From Streptomyces sp. TLI_146 (GTDB lineage: Bacteria > Actinomycetota > Actinomycetes > Streptomycetales > Streptomycetaceae): a stretch of DNA of 64,000 nucleotides. The stretch's first letter is position 1; the number at the start of each line of letters is the position of its first letter. The position numbers were made by a program, and so were the translations under genes. Below, piece by piece: positions 55,188 to 64,000 of the stretch. The notes below the pieces were generated by a model that was not told where the DNA came from, ran no database searches, and saw only the letters and a list, made by a program, of their open reading frames with translations. The stretch is from the NCBI RefSeq assembly GCF_002846415.1, contig NZ_PJMX01000001.1:1116001-1180000 (forward strand), in the 5' to 3' direction.

Positions 55188-56675
55188 ATGCGACACCCCC
55201 CGCACTTGGCCTTACCCTTCGCCGCGGCGGCGCTCGTGCTCGCGAGCGCCGTGGTCGTCCCTCGCGTCACGGCATCCGGAGCCGAGCCGTCCTGCTCGGT
55301 GGCGTACACCGTCACGAACGAATGGGGCAGTGGCTTCCAGGGCTCCGTCACGCTCACCAACAACGCGTCCGCGCTGTCCAGTTGGAGCCTGGGCTTCGCG
55401 TTCACCGGCGACCAGAAGGTGACCCAGGGCTGGAACGCCAAGTGGTCCCAGTCCGGCGCCACCGTCACCGCCGCCAACGAGAGCTGGAACGGTTCGCTCG
55501 CCCACGGCGCGAGCACCACCGTCGGCTTCCTCGCCTCCCTGACCGGCGCCAACACACCACCCCGCGCATTCACCCTCAACGGCGAGCCGTGCGCCACCAC
55601 AGGCGGCGGCGACCCCACACCCACCCCCACCTCACCCACCCCCACCTCACCGACCCCCGGCACCGGCGCGCCCGTGCTCCACGTCTCGGGGAACAAGCTG
55701 GTCGACGCGGGCGGCGCCACCCGCAGGCTGCTCGGCGTCAACCGGTCCGGCGGCGAGTTCATGTGCGTCCAGGGACGCGGCATCTTCGACGGCCCGGTGG
55801 ACGACGCCTCGGTGGCCGCCATCGCCTCCTGGCACGCGGGCGCCGTCCGCATCCCCCTCAACGAGGAGTGCTGGCTGGGCCTGGACAACATCGACCCCGC
55901 GTACGGGGGCGCCCGTTACATCAGCGCCGTCCAGGATCTCGTCCACCGCGTCGAGGCCCACGGCATGACACCGATCGTCGAACTCCACTGGTCGTACGGG
56001 CAGTACACCGGCAACTCCGCGGGCTGCTCCGACGTCCACGCGAGCTGCCAGAAACCGATGCCCGACGCCCAGTACGCGCCCGCGTTCTGGTCCTCGGTCG
56101 CCACCACCTTCAAGAGCGACCCTGCGGTCGTCTTCGACCTGTTCAACGAGCCGTATCCGGACCGGGCCACCTCCACCGCCGACCAGGCGTGGAGCTGCTG
56201 GCGGGACGGCGGGCACTGCCCCGGCATCGGGTACGAGGTGGCCGGGATGCAGGACCTGCTGGACGCGGTACGGGGCGCGGGCGCCCGCAACCCCGTGCTG
56301 GCCGGCGGCATCGCCTACGCCAACGACCTCAGCCAGTGGCTCGCCCGCGCTCCCGCCGACCCGGCGGGCAACCTGGCCGCCGCCTACCACGGCTACAACT
56401 TCAACAGCTGCGCGAGCGAGTCGTGCTGGGACTCCACCCTCGCCCCCGTCGCCGCCCGGGTCCCGCTCGTCGCGGGCGAGCTGGGCGAGAACACCTGCGC
56501 GCACTCCTTCGTCGACCGCGCCATGAAGTGGTTCGACGACCGGGGGATCTCCTATCTGGGCTGGACCTGGAACACCTGGGACTGCTCCTCGGGCCCCTCG
56601 CTGATCACGGACTACGACGGCACCCCCACCGCGTACGGCACCGGTCTGCGCGACCACCTGCGCACCGTCAACTGA
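55188..56675 (+). CDS. Secreted CBM2-GH5 cellulase
   Basis: This 495-residue secreted endoglucanase has a signal (LALPFAAAALVLASAVVVPR), an N-terminal family 2 carbohydrate-binding module (CSVAYTVTNEWGSGFQGSVT, KVTQGWNAKWSQSG, closing near NGEPC), a Pro/Thr/Ser linker and a GH5 domain with acid/base E321 in DLFNEPYPD and nucleophile E431 in VAGELGEN. The CBM2 tryptophans (WGSGF, WNAKW, ANESW) bind crystalline cellulose. The start is ATG at 55188 with AAGGA seven bases before. A CebR box precedes it and the GH6 gene follows by 71 bases, suggesting one transcript. Confidence 0.95.
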   Translation: MRHPPHLALPFAAAALVLASAVVVPRVTASGAEPSCSVAYTVTNEWGSGFQGSVTLTNNASALSSWSLGFAFTGDQKVTQGWNAKWSQSGATVTAANESWNGSLAHGASTTVGFLASLTGANTPPRAFTLNGEPCATTGGGDPTPTPTSPTPTSPTPGTGAPVLHVSGNKLVDAGGATRRLLGVNRSGGEFMCVQGRGIFDGPVDDASVAAIASWHAGAVRIPLNEECWLGLDNIDPAYGGARYISAVQDLVHRVEAHGMTPIVELHWSYGQYTGNSAGCSDVHASCQKPMPDAQYAPAFWSSVATTFKSDPAVVFDLFNEPYPDRATSTADQAWSCWRDGGHCPGIGYEVAGMQDLLDAVRGAGARNPVLAGGIAYANDLSQWLARAPADPAGNLAAAYHGYNFNSCASESCWDSTLAPVAARVPLVAGELGENTCAHSFVDRAMKWFDDRGISYLGWTWNTWDCSSGPSLITDYDGTPTAYGTGLRDHLRTVN

Positions 56676-56746
56676 TCCCACTTCGTCAACTGACCCCACT
56701 CCATCGACCGACCGCGCTCCACCGACCGAAAGGGCATGGCCACACC

Positions 56747-58486
56747 ATGAGCCGCACACCCGTCCGACCCTCCAGAAAACGAACGGCGCTGCTCGCCGCC
56801 GGTGTTCTCGCCGGAGCCGCTACCGGCACCGCCGGTGTCGTCGGCGCCGCGGGCACCGCCTCGGCGGCGTCCGCCTGCACCGTCGCCTATCAGGTGCAGA
56901 ACCAGTGGTCCACCGGCTTCACCGCCTCCGTCAAGGTCACCAACAACGGTCCCGCCGTGAGCAGTTGGAACGTGAAGTGGACCTACGCCGGCAACCAGCA
57001 GGTCACCCAGGGCTGGAACGCGAAGGTGGCGCAGTCCGGCACGGCGGTCACCGCCGCCAACGAGAGCTACAACGGCACGCTGGCGACCGGCGGCTCGGCC
57101 GACTTCGGCTTCAACGCCTCCTACAGCGGCACCAACGCCCTCCCCGCCTCGTTCACCCTCAACGGCGTGGCCTGCAATGGCGGCGACACCCCCACCGACC
57201 CGCCGACCACCCCGCCCACCACTCCCCCGGCGGGCAACCGGGTGGACAACCCGTACGCCGGGGCCAAGGTGTATGTGAACCCGGAGTGGTCCGCGAAGGC
57301 GGCCGCCGAGCCCGGCGGCACCCGGGTCTCCCAGCAGCCGACCGGTGTCTGGCTCGACCGGATCGCCGTCGTCGCCGGGACGAGCGGGGGGATGGGCCTG
57401 CGCGCCCACCTAGACGAGGCCCTCAAGCAGAAGGGCAGCGGCGAGATGGTGGTCCAACTGGTCGTCTACGACCTGCCGGGCCGCGACTGCTCCGCGCTCT
57501 CGTCCAACGGCGAGCTCGGCCCCACCGAGATCGACAAGTACAAGACGCAGTTCATCGACCCGATCGCCGCGATCCTCTCCGACGCCAAGTACGCCGCTCT
57601 GCGGATCGTCACCACCGTCGAGATCGACTCACTGCCCAACCTCGTCACCAACACCGGTGGCCGCCCGACGGCCACCCCGCAGTGCGACACCATGCTGGCC
57701 AACGGCAACTACATCAAGGGAGTCGGATACGCACTGCACAAGCTGGGCGCCATCCCCAACGTGTACAACTACGTCGACGCCGGACACCACGGCTGGATCG
57801 GCTGGGACGACAACTTCGGTGCCTCCGCCGACATGTTCAAGCGGGCCGCGACCGCCGAGGGCGCCACACCCGCGGACGTCCACGGCTTCATCACCAACAC
57901 GGCCAACTACAGCGCCCTGAAGGAGGACAACTTCACCGTCGACGACTCCGTCAACGGCGTCTCGGTCCGCCAGTCCAAGTGGGTGGACTGGAACCGGTAC
58001 GTCGACGAGCTCTCCTACGCCCAGGCGTTCCGCGCCAAGCTGGTGTCGGTCGGCTTCGACCCCGGGATCGGCATGCTGATCGACACCTCGCGCAACGGCT
58101 GGGGCGGCACCGCCAGGCCCACCGGACCCGGCGCCAAGACAAGTGTCGACACGTATGTGGAGGGCGGCCGCTACGACCGCCGCATCCACATCGGCAACTG
58201 GTGCAACCAGGCGGGCGCGGGCCTCGGCGAGCGCCCGAAGGCCGCCCCGGCCGCCGGGATCGACGCGTACGTGTGGATGAAGCCGCCGGGCGAGTCCGAC
58301 GGCTCCAGCACCGCGATCCCCAATGACGAGGGCAAGGGCTTCGACGGGATGTGCGACCCGTCGTACACCGGCAACCCCCGCAACGGCAACCACCTCTCGG
58401 GCGCGCTGCCGAACGCCCCGCTCTCCGGCCACTGGTTCTCCGCCCAGTTCCAGGAGCTCATGAAGAACGCGTACCCGGCGCTGTAG
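56747..58486 (+). CDS. Secreted CBM2-GH6 cellulase
   Basis: This 579-residue secreted cellulase has a signal with AGVLAGAATGTAGVVGAAGT, a CBM2 (CTVAYQVQNQWSTGFTASVK; VTQGWNAKVAQSG), a Thr/Pro linker and a GH6 domain with general acid D247 in VYDLPGRDCSA, IVTTVEIDSLPNLVTN, VDAGHHGWIGWDDN and IHIGNWCNQAGAG. GH6 enzymes release cellobiose from chain ends or cut internally; loop structure suggests the exo type but this is not certain. The CBM2 is closely similar to that of the preceding GH5. A strong terminator follows. Confidence 0.95.
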   Translation: MSRTPVRPSRKRTALLAAGVLAGAATGTAGVVGAAGTASAASACTVAYQVQNQWSTGFTASVKVTNNGPAVSSWNVKWTYAGNQQVTQGWNAKVAQSGTAVTAANESYNGTLATGGSADFGFNASYSGTNALPASFTLNGVACNGGDTPTDPPTTPPTTPPAGNRVDNPYAGAKVYVNPEWSAKAAAEPGGTRVSQQPTGVWLDRIAVVAGTSGGMGLRAHLDEALKQKGSGEMVVQLVVYDLPGRDCSALSSNGELGPTEIDKYKTQFIDPIAAILSDAKYAALRIVTTVEIDSLPNLVTNTGGRPTATPQCDTMLANGNYIKGVGYALHKLGAIPNVYNYVDAGHHGWIGWDDNFGASADMFKRAATAEGATPADVHGFITNTANYSALKEDNFTVDDSVNGVSVRQSKWVDWNRYVDELSYAQAFRAKLVSVGFDPGIGMLIDTSRNGWGGTARPTGPGAKTSVDTYVEGGRYDRRIHIGNWCNQAGAGLGERPKAAPAAGIDAYVWMKPPGESDGSSTAIPNDEGKGFDGMCDPSYTGNPRNGNHLSGALPNAPLSGHWFSAQFQELMKNAYPAL

Positions 58487-58504
58487 GCCACCGGGCGGGA
58501 GGGC

Positions 58505-58541
58505 GGTGGGCGGTGAGGAGGCGGACTCCTCACCGCCCACC
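58505..58541 (+). terminator. Strong hairpin terminator of the cellulase operon
   Basis: A perfect 16-base stem (58505-58520 with 58526-58541) with a five-base loop, GCGGA, starts 18 bases after the GH6 stop. It would close the cellulase transcript. Confidence 0.85.
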
Positions 58542-58751
58542 GTCGATCGGTCGGCCGGCGCCGGCGCACGACCGGGCCGACGGCGCGGCACCTGGGCTCA
58601 GCCGTCCCACAGTGATCGTCATCCTCGTACCCGCTCACGGCGAACCGTGGACAGATGGCCGGAAAGCGGCGAGCGACTTACGCTCGCCGCCACAGGCGCA
58701 CCACACTGGAGCCTCACGACCGAGGAACAGCACGGACGAGGAGTTGGTGAG

Positions 58752-59177
58752 ATGTCCACGCAGCCCACCGAGGGCGCCGCGAAGGCCACCCGAGCTGCGA
58801 TCGACGCCTATCTGGCCCGGCTCTCGCAGCGGGATCTGGACGGCGCTGTGCAGGTCTTCGCCGAGTCGGCGGAATTCGACGCTCCGGGATCCTCGGCGGT
58901 GCCGTGGTCGGGGCTCCGGCACGGGCGGGAGGGGGTCATGACGTTCTTCACGACCCTTCATGAGTACCTGAAGCCCGAGGAGTTCACGGTGACGCACATC
59001 GTGGTCGACGGTGAACAGGGGGTGATCATCGGCCATCTCCGGGACACCGTCAAAGCCACCGGCAAGCCCCTGGTGACCCCGTTCGCCGCCCACGTCACGG
59101 TCGTGGACGGGAAGATCGCGCGCTACCACCTCTTCGAGGACACCCACGCCCTCCACCGTGCCGTGACCGACAGCTGA
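58752..59177 (+). CDS. SnoaL-like protein
   Basis: This 141-residue NTF2-fold protein has AAIDAYLARLSQRDLDGAVQ, FAESAEFDAPGSSAVPWSG, TFFTTLHEYLKPEEFTV and the late strands HVTVVDGKIARYHLFEDTH. The cavity type is that of SnoaL-like isomerases, ketosteroid isomerase relatives and binding proteins. The start is ATG at 58752. A second, shorter NTF2-like gene follows by 42 bases, so the two are probably co-transcribed and could form a heteromer. Confidence 0.85.
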   Translation: MSTQPTEGAAKATRAAIDAYLARLSQRDLDGAVQVFAESAEFDAPGSSAVPWSGLRHGREGVMTFFTTLHEYLKPEEFTVTHIVVDGEQGVIIGHLRDTVKATGKPLVTPFAAHVTVVDGKIARYHLFEDTHALHRAVTDS

Positions 59178-59219
59178 GCGTCCGCCCGCCGCCCCCCACC
59201 CCGCAGAGAGGCACCAGAG

Positions 59220-59540
59220 ATGACTCCCCCCGGCATGCCCTCCCACCCGGTCGTACGCGCCTTCGTCGACGCGGTCAACGCCCAGGACCAGCAGGCCCTG
59301 TGGACCGTCCTCGCCAAGGACGCCACGGTGGTCGACGTCGGCACCGAACGCGATCTCGACGCCTGGGTGGAGCGCGAGCTCTTCTCCTCGCACGCCCGGA
59401 TGGAGGTGGTACGGGAGTCGCCCGACGGTCTTTCGGTGACGGCGCGTTTCCACAACGACATCTGGGGGGACATCGACACCGCATGGGAGTTCTCCGTCTC
59501 CGGCCCGGTCATCCGGGGCTTCGTCACCGGCCCCGGCTGA
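59220..59540 (+). CDS. NTF2-like protein
   Basis: This 106-residue protein is a shorter member of the same fold as its upstream neighbour: HPVVRAFVDAVNAQDQQALW, VLAKDATVVDVGTERDLDAW, then FHNDIWGDIDTAWEFSVSGP and the closing strand VIRGFVTG. Family members of this size typically act on small hydrophobic ligands or simply bind them. The start is ATG at 59220 after AGAGAGG. It lies 70 bases before the SARP gene. Confidence 0.78.
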   Translation: MTPPGMPSHPVVRAFVDAVNAQDQQALWTVLAKDATVVDVGTERDLDAWVERELFSSHARMEVVRESPDGLSVTARFHNDIWGDIDTAWEFSVSGPVIRGFVTGPG

Positions 59541-59610
59541 GCGTTCCGGCGCCGGGCGGGAACGAGGTACGAAGAACGGGCAGCGGGAACAGGAAAGCAG
59601 AGGCAATGGT

Positions 59611-62600
59611 GTGAGCCGCACCTCGGGGCCCGGGGCGGAACCGGCACCGAAGGAGTCGGTGCGGATCCGCCTCCTGGGCCCGGTGAGTGTGGAGGTCCAG
59701 GGCCGGCAGATCGGCCTCGGGCCGCAGCAGCGCGCACTCCTGGCTGCCCTCGCGCTCGCCCGCGGCCGTCCGGTCAGCACCTCCCGGCTCTCCGAGCTGC
59801 TGTGGGAGGGCGACGCCCCGGACGGTGCGGTCAGCGCCCTGCGCACCCACGTCATGCATCTGCGGCGCATCCTGGAACCGGGACGAAGGGCCACCTCCGG
59901 CTTCGAGCTCCTGCTCAGCGCGGGCGCCCGCAGCAACACCAGCTACACCCTCCAGGTGGCCGACGAGCAGGTCGACGCCCTGCACTTCGTCCACCTGACC
60001 GACCAGGCCCGCAAGGCCGCGGCCGACGACGACGCCCGGGCCGCGGTCGCCCTGCTCGACCAGGCGCTCGCCCTGTGGAGCGGGCCCGCGCTCGAAGGCG
60101 TCAGCGACCGCAGCTTCGCGCTGGCCGAGGCCGACCGCCTCGAAGAGCTGCGGCTGGTGGCCCGGGAGGACCGGCTGGACGCGCTGGTCGAGCTGGGCCG
60201 CTTCGAGGAGTCGGTGCCCGAACTCACCACGCTGGTGGCCCAGTTCCCGCTGCGCGAGCGGCTGCGCTGCCAGCTGATGCTGGCGCTGTACCGCTCGGGG
60301 CGGCAGGCCGACGCGCTCGCCTCGTACCGCGACTACTACCAGCTCCTCGACGACGAGCTGGGCATCGAGCCGGGCCGCCCGCTCAAGGAGCTGCACCAGC
60401 GCGTCCTGGTGGGCGACCCCGGCCTCGCCGCCGAGCCCGTCCCCGAGCCCCCGCCCCCGCAGCCGCCCGCCGCGCTCCCCGTCCCCCGTCAACTGCCGCC
60501 CGACGTGGGCAGTTTCACCGGCCGTACCGGCTATCTGCGCGAGCTCGACGCCCTGCTGTCCCAGTACGCCACGGGCCCGGGGCAGACGTTGGTGATCTCC
60601 TCGCTCTCCGGCATGGCGGGCGTCGGCAAGACCGCCCTGGCCGTGCACTGGATGCACCGGGCCGCCGACCGCTTCCCCGACGGGCAGCTGTACGCGAACC
60701 TGCGCGGCCACGCCGACGAGGCCCCCACCACCGCCGACGACGCCCTGGGCCAGCTCCTGCGGGCCCTCGGGGTCGGCGCCGGGCACCTGCCGGAGAACAC
60801 CGACGAGAAGGCCGCCCTGTACCGCTCGCTCCTCGCGGGCAAGCGGATGCTGATCCTCCTGGACGACGCGGCCGGTCTCGAACAGGTGCGCCCGCTGCTG
60901 CCCGGCTCACCGACCTGCTTCGTCGTCGTCACCAGCCGCAACGACCTGCGGGGCCTGACCGCGTTCCACGACGCCCACCGGGTGAACGTGGCCGTCTTCA
61001 ACGACGAGGAGGGGCTCGCGCTGCTCGCCCGCGTCATCGGCGCCGACCGCGTACGCGGCGAACCCGAGGCCGCCGCCGAAGCCGTCCGCCTGTGCGGCGG
61101 CCTTCCCTTGGCCGTACGGATCGTCGCGGCCCATCTCATCGGCGACCAGCACGTGCCCCTGGCGGAGGTCGTGGAGACCCTGCGCGGCGACGACCGCCTG
61201 GACGACCTCACGCTCGACCAGGAGCAGCACACCGGCGTGCGCAGCGCCCTCGCCCTGTCCTACCGCTCGCTGCCCGCGCCGGAGCAGCAGCTCCTGCGCC
61301 TGCTCGCCCTCACGCCCGGCGCCGAGGTCTCCACGCCGGCCGTCGCGGCGCTGGCCGGGGCTCCGCTGAACGCCACGGCCCGCCTCCTGGACCAGCTGGT
61401 CTCGCGCAGCCTGCTGGAGACGCACCGGCCCGGCCGGTTCCATCTGCACGCCCTGGTCCGCCTGTTCGCCCGCGAGCGGGCCCGGCAGGAGGACACCGCC
61501 GCCGTACGCGAGGAAGCGCTCGACCGGCTGCTCACCTGGTACCTGGGGACCGCCGAGCAGGCCGGCCATCTGCTCTACGGGACCTTCTACTCCTGGTACG
61601 CCGCCGCCCCGCCGGAACCGGACGGCTCCCCGACCGCGCCCCTGACCTTCAGCGGCCCGTCCGCCGCGTCCTCCTGGCTGGAGGACGAGCGGGCCGCCCT
61701 GCTGGCCTGCGCGCAGCACGCCCTGGGCCACGGGCCGCGTCCGTTCGCCTGGAAGTCCGCCCTGGCCACCCACGGTCATCTGATGGAGCACGGCCAGCGC
61801 ACCGACTGGCTGCGCGCCGCGGAGACCGGGCTGCGGGCCGCCGAGGCCGAGCACGACGACCACGCGCGCGCGGTGATGCACTGGAGCCTGTGCTACGTCC
61901 TGTGGGAGCTGGCCCGGCACGACGAGGCACTGCAGCACAGCGCCCGCGCCGACTCCCTGTTCGGGCGGGCCGGGCTGCCGGTGGAACGGGCCGGTGCCGT
62001 GCTCGGGCTCGCCGCCTCGCACCGCGAGCTGGGCGCCCTCGACCATGCCGCGCGCCACGCCGAGCACACCCTCGCCCTCTACCGCGACGGCGGAGAGCCC
62101 GCCGGGGAGGCGTGGGCGCTGTTCCTGCTCGGCTCCGTCCGCCTGGACCGGGGCCAACTGGACGCGGCGCTGCCGTACTTCACCGAGGCCCGGGAGCGCG
62201 CCGAGGTGTCGGGCGACGAGCACACCGTGATGCTGGCCCTGTGGGGGCTCGGCGCCCTCCACCACGCGCTGGGCGCCCTGGAGGAGGCGCAGCGCCTGCT
62301 CACCCGGGCGCTGGCGGCCCACGGCAGGCTGCTGTCCACCTACGCGGCGGAGGGCGCGCTCAACGCGCTCGCGGCGGTGTGCCGCGACAGCGGCGATCCC
62401 CGGCTCGCGCTCAAGTACGGGATGGACGCCCTCAGCATCACCCACCGCACGCACCGCCGGCTGGTCGAGCCGGACGCGCTCAACACCATCGGCACCGTAC
62501 TGCTGCACCTGGACGACGCGCCCGGCGCCCTGGACCACCACCAGCGCGCACTGGAGGCGGCCCGGGCGACGGGCTGTCTGCGGGCGGACGCGGCGGCCTG

Positions 62601-62886
62601 TGTGGGCCTGGCCGCGGCCCACCGGCACCTGGGCGAGAACCGCGAGGCCCTCGCGTTCACCCGGCGGGCGCTGAGCACCGCGGGGCAGGCCGGGCTCCGG
62701 CTCGTCGAGGGCGAGGCGCGGACCGAACTCGCCCGGGTGCACCTGGCGCTCGGCCACCGCACCAAGGCGGCGCAGGCCGTGGAGCGGTCCCTGCGGCTGC
62801 ACCGGGCCGCCGGGCACGAACCCGGGCTCGCGCGGGCCCTGGAGGTCGCCGCCGCCCTGCGGGGCGAGGACCACGGCCTCAGCTGA
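59611..62886 (+). CDS. SARP-family regulator with NB-ARC and TPR domains
   Basis: This 1091-residue AfsR-type regulator has an OmpR-like winged helix at residues 17-105 (VRIRLLGPVSVEVQGRQIGL; LSELLWEGDAP), a bacterial transcriptional activation domain to about 270 (RLRCQLMLALYRSGRQADAL; YYQLLDDELGIEPGRPLKEL), a proline-rich hinge, an NB-ARC ATPase with P-loop GMAGVGKTAL near 338 and Walker B RMLILLDDA, and TPR repeats from about 720 to the end. SARPs activate antibiotic genes by binding direct repeats; the ATPase and TPR part senses a signal. The start is GTG at 59611. No adjacent biosynthetic cluster is visible, so its target is elsewhere. Confidence 0.95.
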   Translation: MSRTSGPGAEPAPKESVRIRLLGPVSVEVQGRQIGLGPQQRALLAALALARGRPVSTSRLSELLWEGDAPDGAVSALRTHVMHLRRILEPGRRATSGFELLLSAGARSNTSYTLQVADEQVDALHFVHLTDQARKAAADDDARAAVALLDQALALWSGPALEGVSDRSFALAEADRLEELRLVAREDRLDALVELGRFEESVPELTTLVAQFPLRERLRCQLMLALYRSGRQADALASYRDYYQLLDDELGIEPGRPLKELHQRVLVGDPGLAAEPVPEPPPPQPPAALPVPRQLPPDVGSFTGRTGYLRELDALLSQYATGPGQTLVISSLSGMAGVGKTALAVHWMHRAADRFPDGQLYANLRGHADEAPTTADDALGQLLRALGVGAGHLPENTDEKAALYRSLLAGKRMLILLDDAAGLEQVRPLLPGSPTCFVVVTSRNDLRGLTAFHDAHRVNVAVFNDEEGLALLARVIGADRVRGEPEAAAEAVRLCGGLPLAVRIVAAHLIGDQHVPLAEVVETLRGDDRLDDLTLDQEQHTGVRSALALSYRSLPAPEQQLLRLLALTPGAEVSTPAVAALAGAPLNATARLLDQLVSRSLLETHRPGRFHLHALVRLFARERARQEDTAAVREEALDRLLTWYLGTAEQAGHLLYGTFYSWYAAAPPEPDGSPTAPLTFSGPSAASSWLEDERAALLACAQHALGHGPRPFAWKSALATHGHLMEHGQRTDWLRAAETGLRAAEAEHDDHARAVMHWSLCYVLWELARHDEALQHSARADSLFGRAGLPVERAGAVLGLAASHRELGALDHAARHAEHTLALYRDGGEPAGEAWALFLLGSVRLDRGQLDAALPYFTEARERAEVSGDEHTVMLALWGLGALHHALGALEEAQRLLTRALAAHGRLLSTYAAEGALNALAAVCRDSGDPRLALKYGMDALSITHRTHRRLVEPDALNTIGTVLLHLDDAPGALDHHQRALEAARATGCLRADAAACVGLAAAHRHLGENREALAFTRRALSTAGQAGLRLVEGEARTELARVHLALGHRTKAAQAVERSLRLHRAAGHEPGLARALEVAAALRGEDHGLS

Positions 62887-63196
62887 GCGCGCGTACCAGC
62901 GCGGTGACCACCGCCGCCACCAGGACGACGAGCGGCACGGGCGCCTTGAGCCGCCAGGCCACCAGGGCTCCGGCGAACCCGGCGAGGCGGGCGTCGAAGG
63001 TCATGCCGTGCGCGCCCGCCGAGCCCACCAGCTGGGTGACGACCAGGACGGCGAGCAGCGCGGGCGTCAGATACTCCACGAACCGGGGGAACCAGCCCGG
63101 CAGTTCACGGTCGCCCATCACCAGCGAGCCCGCGCCCTTGATGAGGAACGTGGTCACCACCAGGGCGCCGACGACGATCCACGGGTCGTTGCTCAA
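62879..63196 (-). CDS. azlD: AzlD-family branched-chain amino-acid transport subunit
   Basis: This 105-residue membrane protein with four segments is the small AzlD subunit of the LIV-E-type exporter: WIVVGALVVTTFLIKGAGSL, FPRFVEYLTPALLAVLVVTQ and FAGALVAWRLKAPVPLVVLV. It acts with the AzlC protein encoded 28 bases upstream to export branched-chain amino acids or analogues. Its 3' end overlaps that of the SARP gene by eight bases, tail to tail. Confidence 0.92.
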   Translation of the reverse strand: MSNDPWIVVGALVVTTFLIKGAGSLVMGDRELPGWFPRFVEYLTPALLAVLVVTQLVGSAGAHGMTFDARLAGFAGALVAWRLKAPVPLVVLVAAVVTALVRALS

Positions 63197-63224
63197 CGGG
63201 CCCCCTCCATTGGCGCTGCACGGC

Positions 63225-63929
63225 TCATCGGGACTTGGCCGTCCATGCGACGGCGATCAGACAGGCCACGGCGATGGCCGCGTCGGGGAGCCCGGCCGCG
63301 GTGAGGGCCGCGGCGCACACGGCCGCGGTCGCGGCGGCCGTCCGCTTGCGGGCGGTACCCAGGTGGGGCGCGAGCAGAAGGAAGAAGAGGACCGGCGAGA
63401 CGGCGTCCAGCCCGTAGTTGAGGACGTCGACCGCCTTGAACGGGCCGGTCGCCCCCAGCAGGGTGCCCAGGACCCAGCCGAGCCAGAGCACCACGCCCGA
63501 GGAGAGCAGCCGGATCCGGTCGAAGCGCCCGTCCGCGTCGCTCGCGATCGCCCAGGACTCCTCGATGACCAGCTGCGACTCGACCGCGCGGCGGGCCCGG
63601 CCGCCGCGCAGCGCGGGCAGGATGGCGAAGCCCATCACCAGATAGCGCAGGTTCAGCAGAGTGCCCGCCACGGCCGCGGCCGCCCAGCCGCCGCCGTTGG
63701 CGATCACGGAGACGGCGGCGAACTGCGAGGAGCCGACGAAGACCAGGCCGGACATCGAGGTCGCGCCGATCGCGCCGAAGCCCGCGCCCTTGGCGAGCAC
63801 GCCGAAGGAGATGCCGAACGCGAAGATCGCCACGGTGAACGGCACCGCGGCTCGGGCGCCCGCGGCCCATGCCTCGCGCCGCCCGGTGGGCGGGGCCGGA
63901 CGGGTGGGCTCGGATTCGGTGCCGGTCAT
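63225..63929 (-). CDS. azlC: AzlC-family amino-acid exporter
   Basis: This 234-residue protein with about seven membrane segments is of the AzlC/LIV-E family: VAIFAFGISFGVLAKGAGFG, SGLVFVGSSQFAAVSVIANG, AGTLLNLRYLVMGFAILPAL and EESWAIASDADGRFDR. It makes the main subunit of a branched-chain amino-acid exporter together with AzlD. Its ATG at 63929 overlaps the stop of the preceding gene as ATGA, so that gene is in the same operon; an AraC- or Lrp-like regulator is usual in that position. Confidence 0.93.
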   Translation of the reverse strand: MTGTESEPTRPAPPTGRREAWAAGARAAVPFTVAIFAFGISFGVLAKGAGFGAIGATSMSGLVFVGSSQFAAVSVIANGGGWAAAAVAGTLLNLRYLVMGFAILPALRGGRARRAVESQLVIEESWAIASDADGRFDRIRLLSSGVVLWLGWVLGTLLGATGPFKAVDVLNYGLDAVSPVLFFLLLAPHLGTARKRTAAATAAVCAAALTAAGLPDAAIAVACLIAVAWTAKSR

Positions 63930-64000
63930 CCGCTCTCGCTCGCCACGGCCGGGGCCGCCTCGTCCGTCGGGGCAGGGCGGGGTTCCCGCACGGTCCGCGC
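63926..64000 (-). CDS. C-terminal end of an unidentified gene (partial)
   Basis: The last 24 codons and stop (ending AAPAVASESG) of a gene that begins beyond the right edge are visible. They are Ala/Pro/Glu-rich and give no family signal. Its TGA overlaps the azlC start as ATGA, so the two are coupled. A transcriptional regulator is common at this place, but nothing in the visible part shows it. Confidence 0.55.
   Translation of the reverse strand, partial: ARTVREPRPAPTDEAAPAVASESG

Overview
The window is high-GC DNA with codon use and gene types typical of Streptomyces: a WhiB-like protein, ANTAR proteins, a large SARP/NB-ARC/TPR regulator, Tat and lipoprotein secretion, a perfect CebR operator and CBM2 cellulases. 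It reads as accessory chromosome rich in secondary metabolism, secreted polysaccharide degradation and signalling. No rRNA, tRNA, CRISPR array, insertion sequence or phage module was seen. All assignments were made by eye from motifs and remembered families; no search was run.

Layout. 1-1423: a NarL-type response regulator and the 5' part of its sensor kinase. 1511-8201: a tightly overlapping minus-strand operon that looks like a C7-cyclitol biosynthetic cluster: a degenerate sugar-phosphate-cyclase paralogue, a 2-epi-5-epi-valiolone synthase (EEVS) read with an apparent one-base frameshift, a bicupin, a cupin, a VOC protein, a GMC oxidoreductase and an extradiol-type VOC dioxygenase. A divergent MFS exporter follows (8433). 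9699-19456: small stress-type proteins, an MFS/TetR pair, a secreted NlpC/P60 protein, a lipoprotein and a secreted GH51 arabinofuranosidase.

19737-29927: a sugar catabolic locus. Here a GalD-like dehydratase, a zinc dehydrogenase, an unrecognised barrel-like protein, a ChvE/GguA/GguB-type ABC importer and a secreted aldose 1-epimerase are transcribed rightward. They face a lactonase and an IclR regulator transcribed leftward. Shared GTTCGA-N4-TCGAAC-like palindromes tie the GH51 gene, the dehydratase and the middle of the operon together. The set suggests an oxidative, non-phosphorylative pathway for a sugar released from plant polysaccharide.

30027-43754: carbonic anhydrase, propeller proteins, a LysR gene, a PL8 polysaccharide lyase, an SDR, and a recombination scar at about 39160. 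At the scar a truncated SDR abuts the 3' end of a geranyl-diphosphate C-methyltransferase-like gene. A strictosidine-synthase-like propeller protein, a GCS2-type ligase and a methyltransferase/TetR pair with a clear operator follow. 43803-51390: a concentration of regulators (WhiB-like, two ANTAR proteins, winged helix, receiver-only protein, STAS, MEDS-HATPase).

53744-58541: a CebR-box locus with an internally deleted GH13 amylase, a CBM2-GH5 cellulase and a CBM2-GH6 cellulase closed by a strong terminator. 58752-64000: two NTF2-like proteins, the SARP regulator and an AzlCD-type amino-acid exporter.
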